64,000 bases of DNA from Bacillus sp. RAR_GA_16 (lineage in GTDB: Bacteria > Bacillota > Bacilli > Bacillales > Guptibacillaceae), in assembly GCF_020165985.1 (NCBI RefSeq), contig NZ_JAIUKZ010000004.1, positions 1 through 64,000 of the forward strand. Reading direction: 5' to 3'. The translations under genes and the position numbers were made by a program. Positions 1-8,471 of this stretch are shown here, one piece after another. Position 1 is the first letter of the stretch. Each line of letters opens with the position of its first letter. A model generated the notes under the pieces. It was given only the letters and a program-made list of their open reading frames with translations, did no database searches and had not been told where the DNA came from.

Positions 1-240
1 AGTGATTTTTATGAACTTCTCGGCAAGTTGAATAAGGAGAATGGGATTACGTTGTTACTCGTGACACACGATATCGGAACGATTACGGATAAAGTGACGC
101 ACGTTGCTTGTCTAAACAAAACGCTTCATTTTCATGGAGAGACAAATGAATTTGAACAGTTTAATGAACGTGAATTATCAGGATTTTATGGCCATCATGT
201 TCACGTACTAAGTCACGATCATGATCATGGGGGCATATAG
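1..240 (+). CDS. znuC: Zinc ABC transporter ATP-binding protein, 3' end only
   Basis: This is the C-terminal end of an ABC ATPase that powers high-affinity zinc import. The reading frame is open from base 1, so the start and the Walker A, Walker B and signature motifs lie outside the window. The visible part has the switch/H-loop (LLLVTHD, about residues 18-24 of the fragment) and a histidine-rich tail, HHVHVLSHDHDHGG, as often seen in zinc and manganese transporter components. Three bases separate it from the permease gene, and zur follows, which points to zinc as the substrate. Manganese would be the alternative, but the zur neighbour argues against it. Confidence 0.85.
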   Translation, partial: SDFYELLGKLNKENGITLLLVTHDIGTITDKVTHVACLNKTLHFHGETNEFEQFNERELSGFYGHHVHVLSHDHDHGGI

Positions 241-243
241 AAA

Positions 244-1083
244 ATGATTCAAGCTTTATGGAAATTTGAGTTTTTACAGAACGCCTTTATGGCCGGTATC
301 TTAATCGGAGTTATTGCACCACTACTTGGCGTATTTATAGTGGTGAGAAGACAAGCATTAATCGCTGATGCCTTATCGCATATCACCCTTGCTGGGATTG
401 CTGCTAGTCTGCTTCTTGGCAAGTATTTCACATTTTGGCAAGGCGTTAACCCTGTTTATATGGGGATGGGTTTTTCAGCGGCTGGTTCGTTATTTATTGA
501 GCAGCTTCGAAAAGTCTATAAGCATTTTGAAGAGCTAGCTATCCCAATTACCCTTTCTGGAGGGATTGGTCTTGGTGTTGTTTTTTTATCATTAGCGGAT
601 GGTTTTAATTCGGATCTTTTTAATTATTTATTTGGAAGTGTAATTGCGATTAGTCGAAGTGATTTAATGGCTGTTGCGATCATTACAGTTATTGTTGTTA
701 TGATTGTAACGCTTCTATATAAAGAATTGTTTTTCCTTTCCTTTGATGAAGAACAAGCCACCGTATCAGGTGTAAGAGCAAAATGGATTCATTTTATTTT
801 TATTTTACTCGTAGCTTTTGTGATCGCGGTTTCTATGCAAATCGTAGGCGTCCTCCTGGTTTCTGCTTTAATGACCCTTCCTGTTGCGGCTAGCATTCGT
901 ATAGCGAGAGGGTTTAAGCAGACGATTGCGTATTCAATTATTTTTGGTGAGGTAGCTGTTCTAGGTGGCCTCATTTTGGCTTATTATCTTGATATTGCGC
1001 CAGGTGGCACAATTGTATTACTATCAGCATTTATTTTACTAATTGTTCTCTTGTTCAAGCGTATGAAACAATGGAAATCTTAA
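244..1083 (+). CDS. znuB: Zinc ABC transporter permease (ABC-3 family)
   Basis: Membrane permease of the zinc importer, 279 residues, the usual family length. It is hydrophobic throughout, with about eight membrane segments, starting with the segment around residues 13-32 (AGILIGVIAPLLGVFIVVRR). The ABC-3 family pattern is seen in the region RQALIADALSHITLAGIA, which typically contacts the ATPase and lines the pathway. The gene lies between the ATPase end and zur with a 17-base gap to zur, so the three are probably one operon. A Zur operator, if present, would lie upstream of the window. Confidence 0.9.
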   Translation: MIQALWKFEFLQNAFMAGILIGVIAPLLGVFIVVRRQALIADALSHITLAGIAASLLLGKYFTFWQGVNPVYMGMGFSAAGSLFIEQLRKVYKHFEELAIPITLSGGIGLGVVFLSLADGFNSDLFNYLFGSVIAISRSDLMAVAIITVIVVMIVTLLYKELFFLSFDEEQATVSGVRAKWIHFIFILLVAFVIAVSMQIVGVLLVSALMTLPVAASIRIARGFKQTIAYSIIFGEVAVLGGLILAYYLDIAPGGTIVLLSAFILLIVLLFKRMKQWKS

Positions 1084-1100
1084 CATAATGAGGTGGAAGT

Positions 1101-1517
1101 ATGAATGTCTCTACAGCATTGCGTATTCTAAAAAATGAAGGCTATAAATATACGGAGAAGCGCGAAGATCTTGTTACGTTATTTGCGAAAGAGAAGAGAT
1201 ACCTCTCAGCAAGGGACGTCCTAAACCATATGCAGAGAAGTTATCCTGGGATGAGCGTGGATACGATTTACCGAAATTTAACGTTATTTACCGATCTAAC
1301 TATTTTAGAAGAGACGGAGTGGAATGGTGAAAAGCGCTATCGTCTTAGCTGTTCAACTAACAGCCATCATCATCATCTCATTTGCTTGGATTGCGGTAAA
1401 ACAAGACATATTGAGTCGTGTCCTATGGAAGATATTCCAGTAGGGGACACAGGGTTTGAAGTAACCGGGCATAAATTTGAAGTGTATGGACGTTGTGGTG
1501 ACTGTCAGTCGCAATAA
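1101..1517 (+). CDS. zur: Zinc uptake regulator, Fur family
   Basis: Zinc-responsive repressor of the Fur family, 138 residues. The N-terminal winged-helix part includes MSVDTIYRNLTLFTDL (about residues 50-65), the typical Fur recognition helix. The metal-binding half shows the HHHHLICLDCG motif (about 91-101) and a second cysteine pair near the end (CGDC), which together give the structural zinc site and the regulatory site. It is the last gene of the zinc import operon and has an AGGTGG ribosome site 4 bases before the ATG. Fur or PerR are the alternatives. Position after znuB makes Zur most likely. Confidence 0.93.
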   Translation: MNVSTALRILKNEGYKYTEKREDLVTLFAKEKRYLSARDVLNHMQRSYPGMSVDTIYRNLTLFTDLTILEETEWNGEKRYRLSCSTNSHHHHLICLDCGKTRHIESCPMEDIPVGDTGFEVTGHKFEVYGRCGDCQSQ

Positions 1518-1520
1518 AAA

Positions 1521-1549
1521 GGGTAGAGCTTATGCTCTACCCTTTTTGT
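1521..1549. terminator. Bidirectional terminator between zur and yqfW
   Basis: A 9-bp stem GGGTAGAGC / GCTCTACCC with a TTAT loop is flanked by A-rich sequence on the left and a T-run on the right. It can stop both convergent genes. Confidence 0.85.
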
Positions 1550-2108
1550 TGTATTGTTGAATCCAATGGCGTGCTTCAAGCCATGTATCTAATCGGGCAA
1601 CATTGAGAGGTACATTTCCTCGATTATAAGGTGTATTAAAAAGTATAACAGGTATCTGACATTCTTCTGCAATATCACAGGCGTTATCATACTTGTCTTC
1701 GAAAAATACATCGACCTGATGCTTTTTTATGGCGTCGATTTTATCATGTTTTCCTATAAGTTCAATGTGATGGAACGGAATAGCATTCTCAGTAAACCAA
1801 TTTTTTGTAGTGTCTAGAAGGTGGTTTCCTCGTGCACTAATATAAAAAAGGTCATAATTCCCTTCCCAGGCTTCTAGAGTTGGATGAGCATCATCCGCGA
1901 TCAAAGCGTTAGCGTATATGATTTGCTCGTTGACTTTTAACCAATCAAAGAATTCTTGATGGCCAATGCCAAGAATATTCGCAAGATTATACTCTGTTAG
2001 ATCGTCAAGAGACAATTGCTTGTTAAAAGATGAGTTTAAATAGGGAAGGAAGGTTTTAGGACTTGTAACTGTTCCATCGATATCAAGTCCGAGTCTTTTG
2101 ATTGTCAT
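1530..2108 (-). CDS. yqfW: HAD-superfamily nucleotidase, YqfW type
   Basis: Putative 5'(3')-deoxyribonucleotidase-like phosphatase, 192 residues with the start chosen here. The N-terminal nucleophile motif DIDGTVTSP (about residues 8-16) is classical HAD, and FFEDKYDNA near residue 135 gives the late acidic motif. A longer frame starts 12 codons upstream, but the ATG at 2108 has AAAAGGGG seven bases before it and gives the usual family length. It sits head-to-tail with zur as in B. subtilis. The substrate cannot be told from the sequence. Confidence 0.85.
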   Translation of the reverse strand: MTIKRLGLDIDGTVTSPKTFLPYLNSSFNKQLSLDDLTEYNLANILGIGHQEFFDWLKVNEQIIYANALIADDAHPTLEAWEGNYDLFYISARGNHLLDTTKNWFTENAIPFHHIELIGKHDKIDAIKKHQVDVFFEDKYDNACDIAEECQIPVILFNTPYNRGNVPLNVARLDTWLEARHWIQQYNKKGRA

Positions 2109-2260
2109 GATAAAACCCCTTTTAGTTATTTCTTTTCTTATCATAACATAGAAGTGAGGAACTATAGTTGGAAGGATCTAACTTAAAATAGTGAACATAA
2201 TCTATCCCATCCTTACAAACACTAAGCATGCTCCATAACAAGGCAAAGTGAGGGATGTAT

Positions 2261-2665
2261 ATGACAGAAGACAGACAAGATGAGGATCTGGACCTAATTG
2301 AGGAGCGAGAAGTACGCGCTGATGAAGAGGATTACTCTGAAGAAGCAGCAGCGGAAGTAGCTCCCGGTGTGATGGACCGTCCTTATTTGCAGTCGCCTGA
2401 AAATGAACGTCCAACTTCTGAAGAGCATCATGAACACTTTGAAGCTAAAAGGCAGGAACAGGAGAAAACGGGAGTAGGTATTGGTGTAGCAGCGCTTGCT
2501 TTATCCGTTATTTCACTGTTCATTCTTCCCGTCATTCTTGGAGCAGCGGGAATTGTCGTTGGATTCGTTGCTAGGAGAAAGGGACTGACAACGCTAGGCT
2601 CATGGGCAATAGGTGTCGGTGCCGCTTCAATGATTATCAGCTTATTCTTCGCGCCGTTCTTTTAG
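2261..2665 (+). CDS. yqfX: Small membrane protein YqfX, DUF4190-like
   Basis: About 134 residues. The first 70 residues are very acidic (runs of E and D) and probably cytoplasmic. The last 60 hold two hydrophobic segments (GIGVAALALSVISLFILPVI and the segment ending SMIISLFFAPFF) joined by a basic ARRKG loop, a DUF4190-like hairpin. The ATG at 2261 has GAGGG six bases before it; the ATG at 2255 is too close to that site. It lies between yqfW and ispG as in B. subtilis. Function is unknown. Confidence 0.75.
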   Translation: MTEDRQDEDLDLIEEREVRADEEDYSEEAAAEVAPGVMDRPYLQSPENERPTSEEHHEHFEAKRQEQEKTGVGIGVAALALSVISLFILPVILGAAGIVVGFVARRKGLTTLGSWAIGVGAASMIISLFFAPFF

Positions 2666-2681
2666 TTGAAGACCTTTATAG

Positions 2682-2716
2682 AAAAGCCAGGCACTCATGA
2701 GTGCCTGGCTTTTCCT
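2682..2716. terminator. Bidirectional terminator between yqfX and ispG
   Basis: A perfect palindrome of about 32 bases with arm AGCCAGGCACTC and its complement, flanked by A and T runs. It can end both converging genes. Confidence 0.9.
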
Positions 2717-2734
2717 GTCTAGAATAGAAGGGTT

Positions 2735-3853
2735 TTAGGAGTTAGCTTCTGCTTTCTCTTTTTCTTCTTCCATTTTCTTGTAATGTTCTTCAGCTATTTT
2801 GTCAACTTCCTTTTTCAGTTCCTCAACCATTGTTTCTTCAGGAACCTTGCGGATGATTTCTCCGTGGCGGAAAAGAAGACCTTCACCACGAGCCCCGGCA
2901 ATACCAATGTCTGCTTCACGTGCTTCTCCTGGACCGTTTACGGCGCAGCCAAGCACAGCTACTTTAATCGGTGCTTTAATTGTTGAAATGTACTCTTCGA
3001 CTTCATTCGCAATCGAAATTAAGTCAATTTCAATACGCCCGCAAGTTGGACATGAAATTAATGTTGCAGCATTCGCAGCGAGACCAAATGATTTAAGAAG
3101 TTCTCTAGCCACTTTTACTTCTTCAACTGGGTCGGCACTTAGTGATATACGCGCTGTGTTACCAATACCTTTTGAAAGGATAACGCCTAGACCAGCAGCA
3201 CTTTTTACTGTACCTGCAAATAGCGTACCCGATTCTGTAATTCCAAGGTGAAGAGGATAATCAAACGAACGTGCTGCAAGCTCATAAGCCTCTGTCGCTA
3301 GTTGTACATCAGAAGCCTTCATGGAAACAATGATATCGTAAAAATCAAGATCTTCAAGGATCTTAATATGGTGAAGGGCACTTTCAAGCATGCCTTCAGC
3401 AGTTGGATAGCCATATTTCTCAAGAATTTTACGCTCAAGTGAACCAGCATTTACACCGATTCGAATCGGAATCCCTTTTTCTTTAGCCGCTTTTACTACT
3501 GCTTCAACTTTTTCACGGCGTCCAATGTTACCAGGGTTAATTCGGATTTTGTCAGCTCCACCCTCAATTGCTTTAAGAGCTAACTTGTAGTTGAAGTGAA
3601 TATCCACGACAAGCGGGATATTGATTCTTTTTTTGATTTCTGGGATCGCATCTGCTGCTCGGTCATCAGGACAAGCAACGCGTACGATCTGGCAACCCGC
3701 TTCTTCTAAACGATTAATTTCAGCAACAGTGGCTTCAACATCGTGTGTTTTAGTGGTTGTCATACTTTGAATAATAACTTCATTGTTACCGCCTATTGTT
3801 AAAGGACCTACTTTAACAGGTCTTGTTTTACTACGGTGGGTAATTTCATTCAT
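2735..3853 (-). CDS. ispG: 4-hydroxy-3-methylbut-2-enyl diphosphate synthase (flavodoxin)
   Basis: Penultimate enzyme of the MEP isoprenoid pathway. It converts MEcPP to HMBPP using a [4Fe-4S] cluster. The 372-residue protein has the N-terminal TIM-barrel part and the C-terminal cluster domain. Cluster ligands are visible as Cys268 and Cys271 (SCPTCGR), Cys303 and Glu310 ([10 protein letters not shown]). The start has AAAAGGAG upstream. A lysine/glutamate-rich tail follows the catalytic domain, as in other bacilli. It is transcribed alone, ending at the terminator shared with yqfX. Confidence 0.97.
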   Translation of the reverse strand: MNEITHRSKTRPVKVGPLTIGGNNEVIIQSMTTTKTHDVEATVAEINRLEEAGCQIVRVACPDDRAADAIPEIKKRINIPLVVDIHFNYKLALKAIEGGADKIRINPGNIGRREKVEAVVKAAKEKGIPIRIGVNAGSLERKILEKYGYPTAEGMLESALHHIKILEDLDFYDIIVSMKASDVQLATEAYELAARSFDYPLHLGITESGTLFAGTVKSAAGLGVILSKGIGNTARISLSADPVEEVKVARELLKSFGLAANAATLISCPTCGRIEIDLISIANEVEEYISTIKAPIKVAVLGCAVNGPGEAREADIGIAGARGEGLLFRHGEIIRKVPEETMVEELKKEVDKIAEEHYKKMEEEKEKAEANS

Positions 3854-3993
3854 GCGAAAATCGCTCCTTTTACATGTAGGATTGCTTACCTCATGATGTA
3901 GATCGCTTTTATATGCTCCCTTAGTAGGGAATAAGACTCATCTATAATACTATCCCATTGTAGCAACTTTACAGAGCTATTGACAAGAAATAA

Positions 3994-4323
3994 TCACTGA
4001 GCAGATGTTTTGGAATAAGTTGGTATTTTATATTCTTTTCCTATTTGAATTTTAGTAGGGTGAATTTGATTCAATGTTTCAAAATCATGGACAATCTCTT
4101 CAATCGACACAGGAACCGAACCGTTTGCTTCTTCCACTAGAGAAAGAACTGTGTCACCTGCGTTGATCTGGTAGACCACATAAGGAGCAGATTCTTGTTG
4201 GGTAGTGATCACTTCTGCAGCTTCAGACTCCACGCTTCGTTTGGGGAGGGTACCGGTAGTTAAATCATAATAAGTAGTATGAAGAATAAGGAGAAAAAGG
4301 ATTCCCATTAGTATTTTTTTCAT
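3994..4323 (-). CDS. yqfZ: Exported LysM-domain protein, YqfZ type
   Basis: A 109-residue protein with a hydrophobic N-terminal signal or anchor (ILMGILFLLILHTTYY, residues 4-19) and one C-terminal LysM module: YQINAGDTVLSLVEEANG near residue 50, then LNQIHPTKIQIGKEYKIP. LysM binds peptidoglycan, so it likely acts at the cell wall. No catalytic domain is present. It sits beside ispG, as yqfZ does in B. subtilis. Confidence 0.8.
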   Translation of the reverse strand: MKKILMGILFLLILHTTYYDLTTGTLPKRSVESEAAEVITTQQESAPYVVYQINAGDTVLSLVEEANGSVPVSIEEIVHDFETLNQIHPTKIQIGKEYKIPTYSKTSAQ

Positions 4324-4502
4324 TGCTCACACCACCCCTTCAGCTTCTTTTCTTTCTATAAAGATATGCTTGTCCTTCCATGATATGCCAGGTTTCTTAA
4401 TGAATGATCTTTTCTTTCCAACCAGTGTCGAGTAGAATACAAGGAGATGAGAAGTTTGAAATTCTCATCAAGCAAGCCTTATGTTAAAAAGGAGATCAAA
4501 AC

Positions 4503-5378
4503 ATGTTTAAAAAAGTATTGCCATTTTTTCTGTCGATGTTGTTGATCATGTCTCTTGTGCCAATAGTATCGTTCGCAGATGCTAGCGTTGGTGATGTCAT
4601 TGTGACACTTGGTGAAGATTTGTCAGAAGGCCAAAAGCAAACGTTATTAGAAGAAATGAATGCGCCTGAAGATGTTATGACTGTCACTGTTTCAAACGAA
4701 GAAGAGCATAAATACCTTGGTAACTATATTAGTAAAGCCTTAATTGGAACACGTGCCTTATCTTCCTCTTCGATTACAATTGGTGAAAAAAATGCTGGAT
4801 TAAGCGTTGAAACGAAAAATATCAATTGGGTTACAGATGAGATGTATGCAAATGCTTTAATTACAGCAGGAGTGAAAGATGCAGATATTTATGTGACAGC
4901 CCCAACGGAAGTGTCCGGTACGGCAGCATTAACCGGTTTAATTAAAGCATACGAGTTAAGCTCAGATGAAGCGATTCCCGAGGAGCAAAAGCAAGTCGCA
5001 AATGAAGAACTTGTGACAACGGCAAAATTAAGTGACAGCATTGGTGCTGATAAAGCAACAGAGCTAATGACGAAGATAAAAGATGACATTGCTTCAAATC
5101 CACCTGAAACGGAAGAAGATTTGAAGACGAGGATTAAACAAATTGCGAGTGATTCAGGAATTGAACTAACTCAAGAAGAGCTCGACGGCCTGGTCGCCTT
5201 ATTTAATCGTATGAAGAACCTGGATATCGACTGGGATCAAATGAAAAGTCAACTAGAAAACGCTCGAGAGAATTTAGATGAGTTCTTAAATAAAGATGAA
5301 ACACAATCCTTTATTCAAAAAATAATTGATTTCTTTATTGCGCTTATCGATGGCATAAAAGGGGTATTTCAATCGTAA
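4503..5378 (+). CDS. Exported DUF1002 protein
   Basis: A 291-residue secreted protein. A clear signal peptide (MFKKVLPFFLSMLLIMSLVP, likely cleaved after SFADA near residue 27) is followed by the DUF1002 pattern: DVIVTLGEDLSEGQKQTLLEEM, then a TVSNEEEHKYLG segment and an acidic, helical C-terminal half. AAAAGGAG lies before the ATG. DUF1002 proteins are common in Firmicutes and have no established function. It is transcribed away from yqfZ, so the gap 4324-4502 probably holds divergent promoters. Confidence 0.8.
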   Translation: MFKKVLPFFLSMLLIMSLVPIVSFADASVGDVIVTLGEDLSEGQKQTLLEEMNAPEDVMTVTVSNEEEHKYLGNYISKALIGTRALSSSSITIGEKNAGLSVETKNINWVTDEMYANALITAGVKDADIYVTAPTEVSGTAALTGLIKAYELSSDEAIPEEQKQVANEELVTTAKLSDSIGADKATELMTKIKDDIASNPPETEEDLKTRIKQIASDSGIELTQEELDGLVALFNRMKNLDIDWDQMKSQLENARENLDEFLNKDETQSFIQKIIDFFIALIDGIKGVFQS

Positions 5379-5391
5379 AGTGACAGTGGAC

Positions 5392-5417
5392 TGAAACTTT
5401 CTTCCTATATATACGTA
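5392..5417 (+). promoter_or_regulatory. Sigma-W-type ECF promoter for the NfeD gene
   Basis: TGAAAC at 5392-5397, a 16-base spacer and CGTA at 5414-5417 match the sigma-W consensus TGAAAC-N16-CGTA exactly. The ATG of the NfeD gene is 31 bases downstream. In B. subtilis the NfeD-containing operons yuaFGI and yqeZ-yqfAB are sigma-W dependent, which supports the call. Confidence 0.75.
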
Positions 5418-5448
5418 TAAGAAGGGGAAGGAAAAGGAGGGAGCGAGG

Positions 5449-6102
5449 ATGGAAGTTCTATCTTTGCCGGCAGTTGGTTTTCTTGTCGTCTTACTTAGCG
5501 TGCTTTTCTTATTTGGAGAGTTGCTTGTTCGAGTAAAAGGAATATTTGGATTGATTGGAATCCTAATGCTTACTTTCTATTTTAGTTTTCATTTAACATC
5601 CCTATCTTCTATGTTCTGGATGGGACTTGTCTTTGCGGTTGGACTCGGGTTGGTCATCTTGGATGGCAAATTATTAAATGATGGAACGTTTGGATTGATC
5701 GGCTTATTGATGATGGTAACGGCTGTGGCAATCCCTTCTCCAACATTTCTGTATGGACTGCTTGTATCGTGTGGGTTTTTAATTGGTACAGTAGCTGCAT
5801 TCCTATTTTTGAAGGTGTTTCCTGCCAGGTCAATGTGGACGAAAATGACGTTAAAGGACCGTCTCAGCAGCGAAATGGGTTACAATTCAATGAATGCAGA
5901 GTATAAAGGGTTAGTAGGCGAAACGGCCATCGCGATTACACCATTTCGGCCGAGCGGAACAATTGAAATGAATGAAAAAAAGTATAGTGCCATTTCAGCA
6001 GGAAGTTGGATCGACAAAGATACGATGGTTGTGGTTACATCAGTAGATGGAACGCGTATTGTCGTAGAAGAAAAGAAAGAAAGCAGACGGCACCCAATCT
6101 AA
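5449..6102 (+). CDS. NfeD-like integral membrane protein with C-terminal OB fold
   Basis: A 217-residue NfeD-family protein. Residues 1-125 hold about four or five membrane segments. After a charged linker, residues from about 150 on (GLVGETAIAITPFRPSGTIE, then VVVTSVDGTRIVVEE) form the soluble NfeD OB-fold domain. It lacks the ClpP-like protease part of long NfeD proteins. NfeD proteins usually work with flotillin-like SPFH proteins in membrane organisation and envelope stress. No flotillin gene is adjacent here, so the partner is probably elsewhere. It is preceded by a sigma-W-type promoter and followed by its own terminator, so it is monocistronic. Confidence 0.82.
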   Translation: MEVLSLPAVGFLVVLLSVLFLFGELLVRVKGIFGLIGILMLTFYFSFHLTSLSSMFWMGLVFAVGLGLVILDGKLLNDGTFGLIGLLMMVTAVAIPSPTFLYGLLVSCGFLIGTVAAFLFLKVFPARSMWTKMTLKDRLSSEMGYNSMNAEYKGLVGETAIAITPFRPSGTIEMNEKKYSAISAGSWIDKDTMVVVTSVDGTRIVVEEKKESRRHPI

Positions 6103-6110
6103 AAAGTGAG

Positions 6111-6138
6111 CCTCGAGTCATAGATTCGGGGTTTTTTT
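6111..6138 (+). terminator. Terminator of the NfeD gene
   Basis: Nine-base stem CCTCGAGTC / GATTCGGGG, with two G-T pairs and an ATA loop, followed by seven T. Confidence 0.85.
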
Positions 6139-6181
6139 CATACATTTATCTAATCCGTTTATCCCGATCTCTAAACTAGGG

Positions 6182-6210
6182 TTGACAGATTGTTTGATAA
6201 TAGTTAAGAT
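6182..6210 (+). promoter_or_regulatory. Sigma-A promoter of the sulfate assimilation operon
   Basis: TTGACA at 6182-6187, 17-base spacer, TAAGAT at 6205-6210. It lies just upstream of the S-box leader. Confidence 0.85.
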
Positions 6211-6220
6211 TTAGAAAATA

Positions 6221-6375
6221 ACTTATCAAGAGAGACCGAGGGACTGGCCCTATGACGTCCAGCAACCTGCCTGCGAGGCAAGGTGCTACTTCCAGCAAAA
6301 TGGAGTCCATTTTGGAAGATAAGCTGAATCAAGGTAACTTGGTCTGTCTTTCCAATTTGGGAAGGCTTTTTTAGT
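6221..6375 (+). promoter_or_regulatory. SAM riboswitch (S-box) leader with terminator
   Basis: Class I SAM riboswitch. The conserved core is visible: CTTATCAAGAGAG at the P1 5' side, GAGGGACTGGCCC, CAGCAACCTGC, AAGGTGCTACTTCCAGCAA, and the closing GGAAGATAAG. A hairpin near 6346-6368 (CTTTCC / GGGAAGG) followed by T residues is the terminator. High SAM should stop transcription before the sulfate genes. The same leader type controls cysH in B. subtilis. Confidence 0.95.
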
Positions 6376-6421
6376 TGTTTAGCCTCTCCTATAGATTACG
6401 AAAAGTAAGGGAGGTTGCAAG

Positions 6422-6565
6422 ATGGGGAGCAAGGAGCAGAACTTTTCAGACGTTGCAGCGCGTATTGAACGAATGCTAAGCACGTTAAAGTATGGATCGA
6501 TTACACTTGTTATACAGGATGGAAAAGTCATTCAACTTGAAAGAAATGAAAAAGAGCGACTTTAA
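6422..6565 (+). CDS. yezD: Small YezD-like protein (DUF2292)
   Basis: A 47-residue protein reading MGSKEQNFSDVAARIERML, then TLKYGSITLVIQDGKVIQLE and a short charged tail. The pattern of a short helix, a beta hairpin with GSITLVIQDGKV and a basic end fits the DUF2292/YezD family, which is often found in sulfate-assimilation operons of bacilli. GGGAGG lies upstream of the ATG. It sits directly behind the SAM riboswitch and before cysH, with a strong hairpin in between. Function is unknown; its context suggests a small accessory role in sulfur assimilation. Confidence 0.8.
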   Translation: MGSKEQNFSDVAARIERMLSTLKYGSITLVIQDGKVIQLERNEKERL

Positions 6566-6588
6566 TCGTAGCGCTGACTAGAGAAACT

Positions 6589-6630
6589 AGAGGCGGTTCT
6601 AACCAGTTTGGTTAGGACTGCCTCTTTTTT
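6589..6630 (+). terminator. Strong hairpin terminator between yezD and cysH
   Basis: A 16-base arm (6589-6604, AGAGGCGGTTCTAACC) pairs with 6610-6625 across a 5-base loop and is followed by six T. It lies inside what is otherwise one operon, so it likely lowers read-through from yezD into cysH. Confidence 0.85.
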
Positions 6631-6662
6631 AGGATAAGGTAATTGGAATAGGAGGTTATGTA

Positions 6663-7385
6663 ATGGAATGGTTATATGATAGCTGGTCAGGTGAAGAGCC
6701 GGAATTCAATCAGCATTCAAATACAAAGGGAGCATTAGAGGTGCTAGGTTGGGCTTATCAAACTTACAAAGAGGATATCGTCTATGCATGTAGTTTCGGT
6801 GTGGAAGGTGTTGTTCTCATTGATCTAATATCACAAGTGAATGAGACGGCTGAGATTGTATTTTTAGATACAGGTCTCCATTTTGAAGAAACGTATCAGT
6901 TGATTGAGAAAGTAAAAGCAAAATATCCAAAGCTTCGGATAAAAATGAAGCAGCCAGATGAGTCGGTCCAAGAACAGGCATTAAGTAAAGGAGAAGCGCT
7001 TTGGGAGCGTGATCCAGGTCAATGTTGTAACTTACGTAAAATTGTTCCATTACATGAAGAACTCGATGGCGTAAGCGCCTGGATATCAGGCTTAAGAAGA
7101 GAACAGTCTCCTCTTAGGCAAAAAACAAATTATTTAAATCGTGATGAGAAATTCAAGGCGATCAAGGTTTGTCCACTCATTCACTGGACTTGGAAAGAAG
7201 TTTGGCGCTACGTGTATGAGAAGGACTTACCATACAATCCTCTTCATGATCGAGGATATCCGAGTATTGGCTGTTCTGTATGCACGGAGAGTGTATTGGA
7301 TGGAAGTGATTCTAGAGCCGGGAGATGGGCAAATCAAGAGAAAACAGAATGTGGCTTGCATCTTGATTCGGCATCAAGCCGATGA
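6663..7385 (+). CDS. cysH: Phosphoadenylyl/adenylyl-sulfate reductase
   Basis: Reduces activated sulfate to sulfite using thioredoxin. The 240-residue protein has the N-terminal PP-loop-like [12 protein letters not shown] segment, the cysteine pair Cys121-Cys122 (QCCNLRKI) and a second pair Cys204/Cys207 (GCSVCTES). Both pairs together ligate a [4Fe-4S] cluster, the type that can use APS. The presence of cysC means PAPS can also be made, so the preferred substrate is open. AGGAGG lies 7 bases before the ATG. The stop overlaps the cysP start by 4 bases. Confidence 0.95.
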   Translation: MEWLYDSWSGEEPEFNQHSNTKGALEVLGWAYQTYKEDIVYACSFGVEGVVLIDLISQVNETAEIVFLDTGLHFEETYQLIEKVKAKYPKLRIKMKQPDESVQEQALSKGEALWERDPGQCCNLRKIVPLHEELDGVSAWISGLRREQSPLRQKTNYLNRDEKFKAIKVCPLIHWTWKEVWRYVYEKDLPYNPLHDRGYPSIGCSVCTESVLDGSDSRAGRWANQEKTECGLHLDSASSR

Positions 7386-8446
7386 CGACTTTTGTTATTA
7401 TCGTGGCGCTATTTTTTGCTATGAATATTGGAGCAAGTGGAGCTGCGGCATCCATGGGCGTGGCTTATGGAGCAGGAGCAATTAAAAATAGATATACGGC
7501 ATTAGGAGTATGTGCAATTGGCATTGTAGCCGGAGCGACTTTTGGCGGAGGAAATGTCATTAGGACGATGGGGAGTGAAATTATCCCATCTTCCGTTCTT
7601 AGTTTAAAGGTAATCCTCATTATTTTTATAGCGGCTACAACTGCACTCTTTTTAGCAAATATGATGGGGATCCCTTTATCAACCAGCGAGGTGACTGTTG
7701 GTTCGGTGGTAGGAGTAGGGATTGCTTACCGTGCATTGTTCTTTCCAAATATTTTGGTCATTATGCTCTTGTGGATCGTCATCCCTGTTATTGCCTTTTT
7801 AGCAGCTTTAGTAGTAGGAAAAGGATTAGTCGTTGTGAAAAGGCATTTCAAACTAACTTCACAATGGAAAAAAATCCTTTCCATCGTTTTAATTTTAGCT
7901 GGTTTTCTTGAGGCTTTCTCAGCTGGAATGAATAATGTGGCGAATGCGGTTGGTCCCCTTGTCGGAGCGGGGATTCTATCTCTTTCGCATGGAGCTGTAT
8001 TAGGAGGAGCATTTGTGGCGCTTGGTGCACTCGTATTTGGAAAACGCGTACTGGAAACGAATGGCTACCGCATTACTCGTTTTTCTTTAGGTGAAGGCTG
8101 TGCAATATCGAGTACGAGCGCTGGACTTGTCATAGGTGCTTCGTTATTCGGAATTCCAGTTCCACTTACACAAATCACCACTTCTTCAATCATTGGAATT
8201 GGAACGGCGAAAGATGGTTTTCAACTTTGGCAAAAAGATGTGATTACAAGGATGTTAAAGGTGTGGGCTGTTTCACCAGTTTTTTCATTAGTCATTTCTT
8301 ACAGTATGATCAAACTTTTTCTAGAAAGTGATTTATATACGTTAATTGTCATCGGCAGCGTTATCCTTGCGACAGTTGGATCAGGAAGTTTAATTCGATC
8401 GATTCGCACGCAAAAAAGAACGTTACAAGAAAAAGAAAGTTTATAA
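7382..8446 (+). CDS. cysP: Sulfate permease, PiT family
   Basis: Sulfate importer of the inorganic phosphate transporter (PiT) family, 354 residues, with about ten membrane segments. The duplicated PiT signature is visible as [20 protein letters not shown] near the N-terminus and [16 protein letters not shown] in the middle. The second copy is the better conserved. It starts in the ATGA overlap with cysH, so the two are translationally coupled. The position cysH-cysP-sat is that of B. subtilis, where CysP was shown to carry sulfate. A phosphate role is the alternative but the operon argues against it. Confidence 0.93.
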   Translation: MTTFVIIVALFFAMNIGASGAAASMGVAYGAGAIKNRYTALGVCAIGIVAGATFGGGNVIRTMGSEIIPSSVLSLKVILIIFIAATTALFLANMMGIPLSTSEVTVGSVVGVGIAYRALFFPNILVIMLLWIVIPVIAFLAALVVGKGLVVVKRHFKLTSQWKKILSIVLILAGFLEAFSAGMNNVANAVGPLVGAGILSLSHGAVLGGAFVALGALVFGKRVLETNGYRITRFSLGEGCAISSTSAGLVIGASLFGIPVPLTQITTSSIIGIGTAKDGFQLWQKDVITRMLKVWAVSPVFSLVISYSMIKLFLESDLYTLIVIGSVILATVGSGSLIRSIRTQKRTLQEKESL

Positions 8447-8471
8447 TTTACTTTATTTTGGAGGGATTCTT

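Noticed and set aside
2799-3251. 150-codon frame antisense to ispG
   Set aside because: It is a serine/proline-rich shadow of the conserved ispG gene without a start signal.
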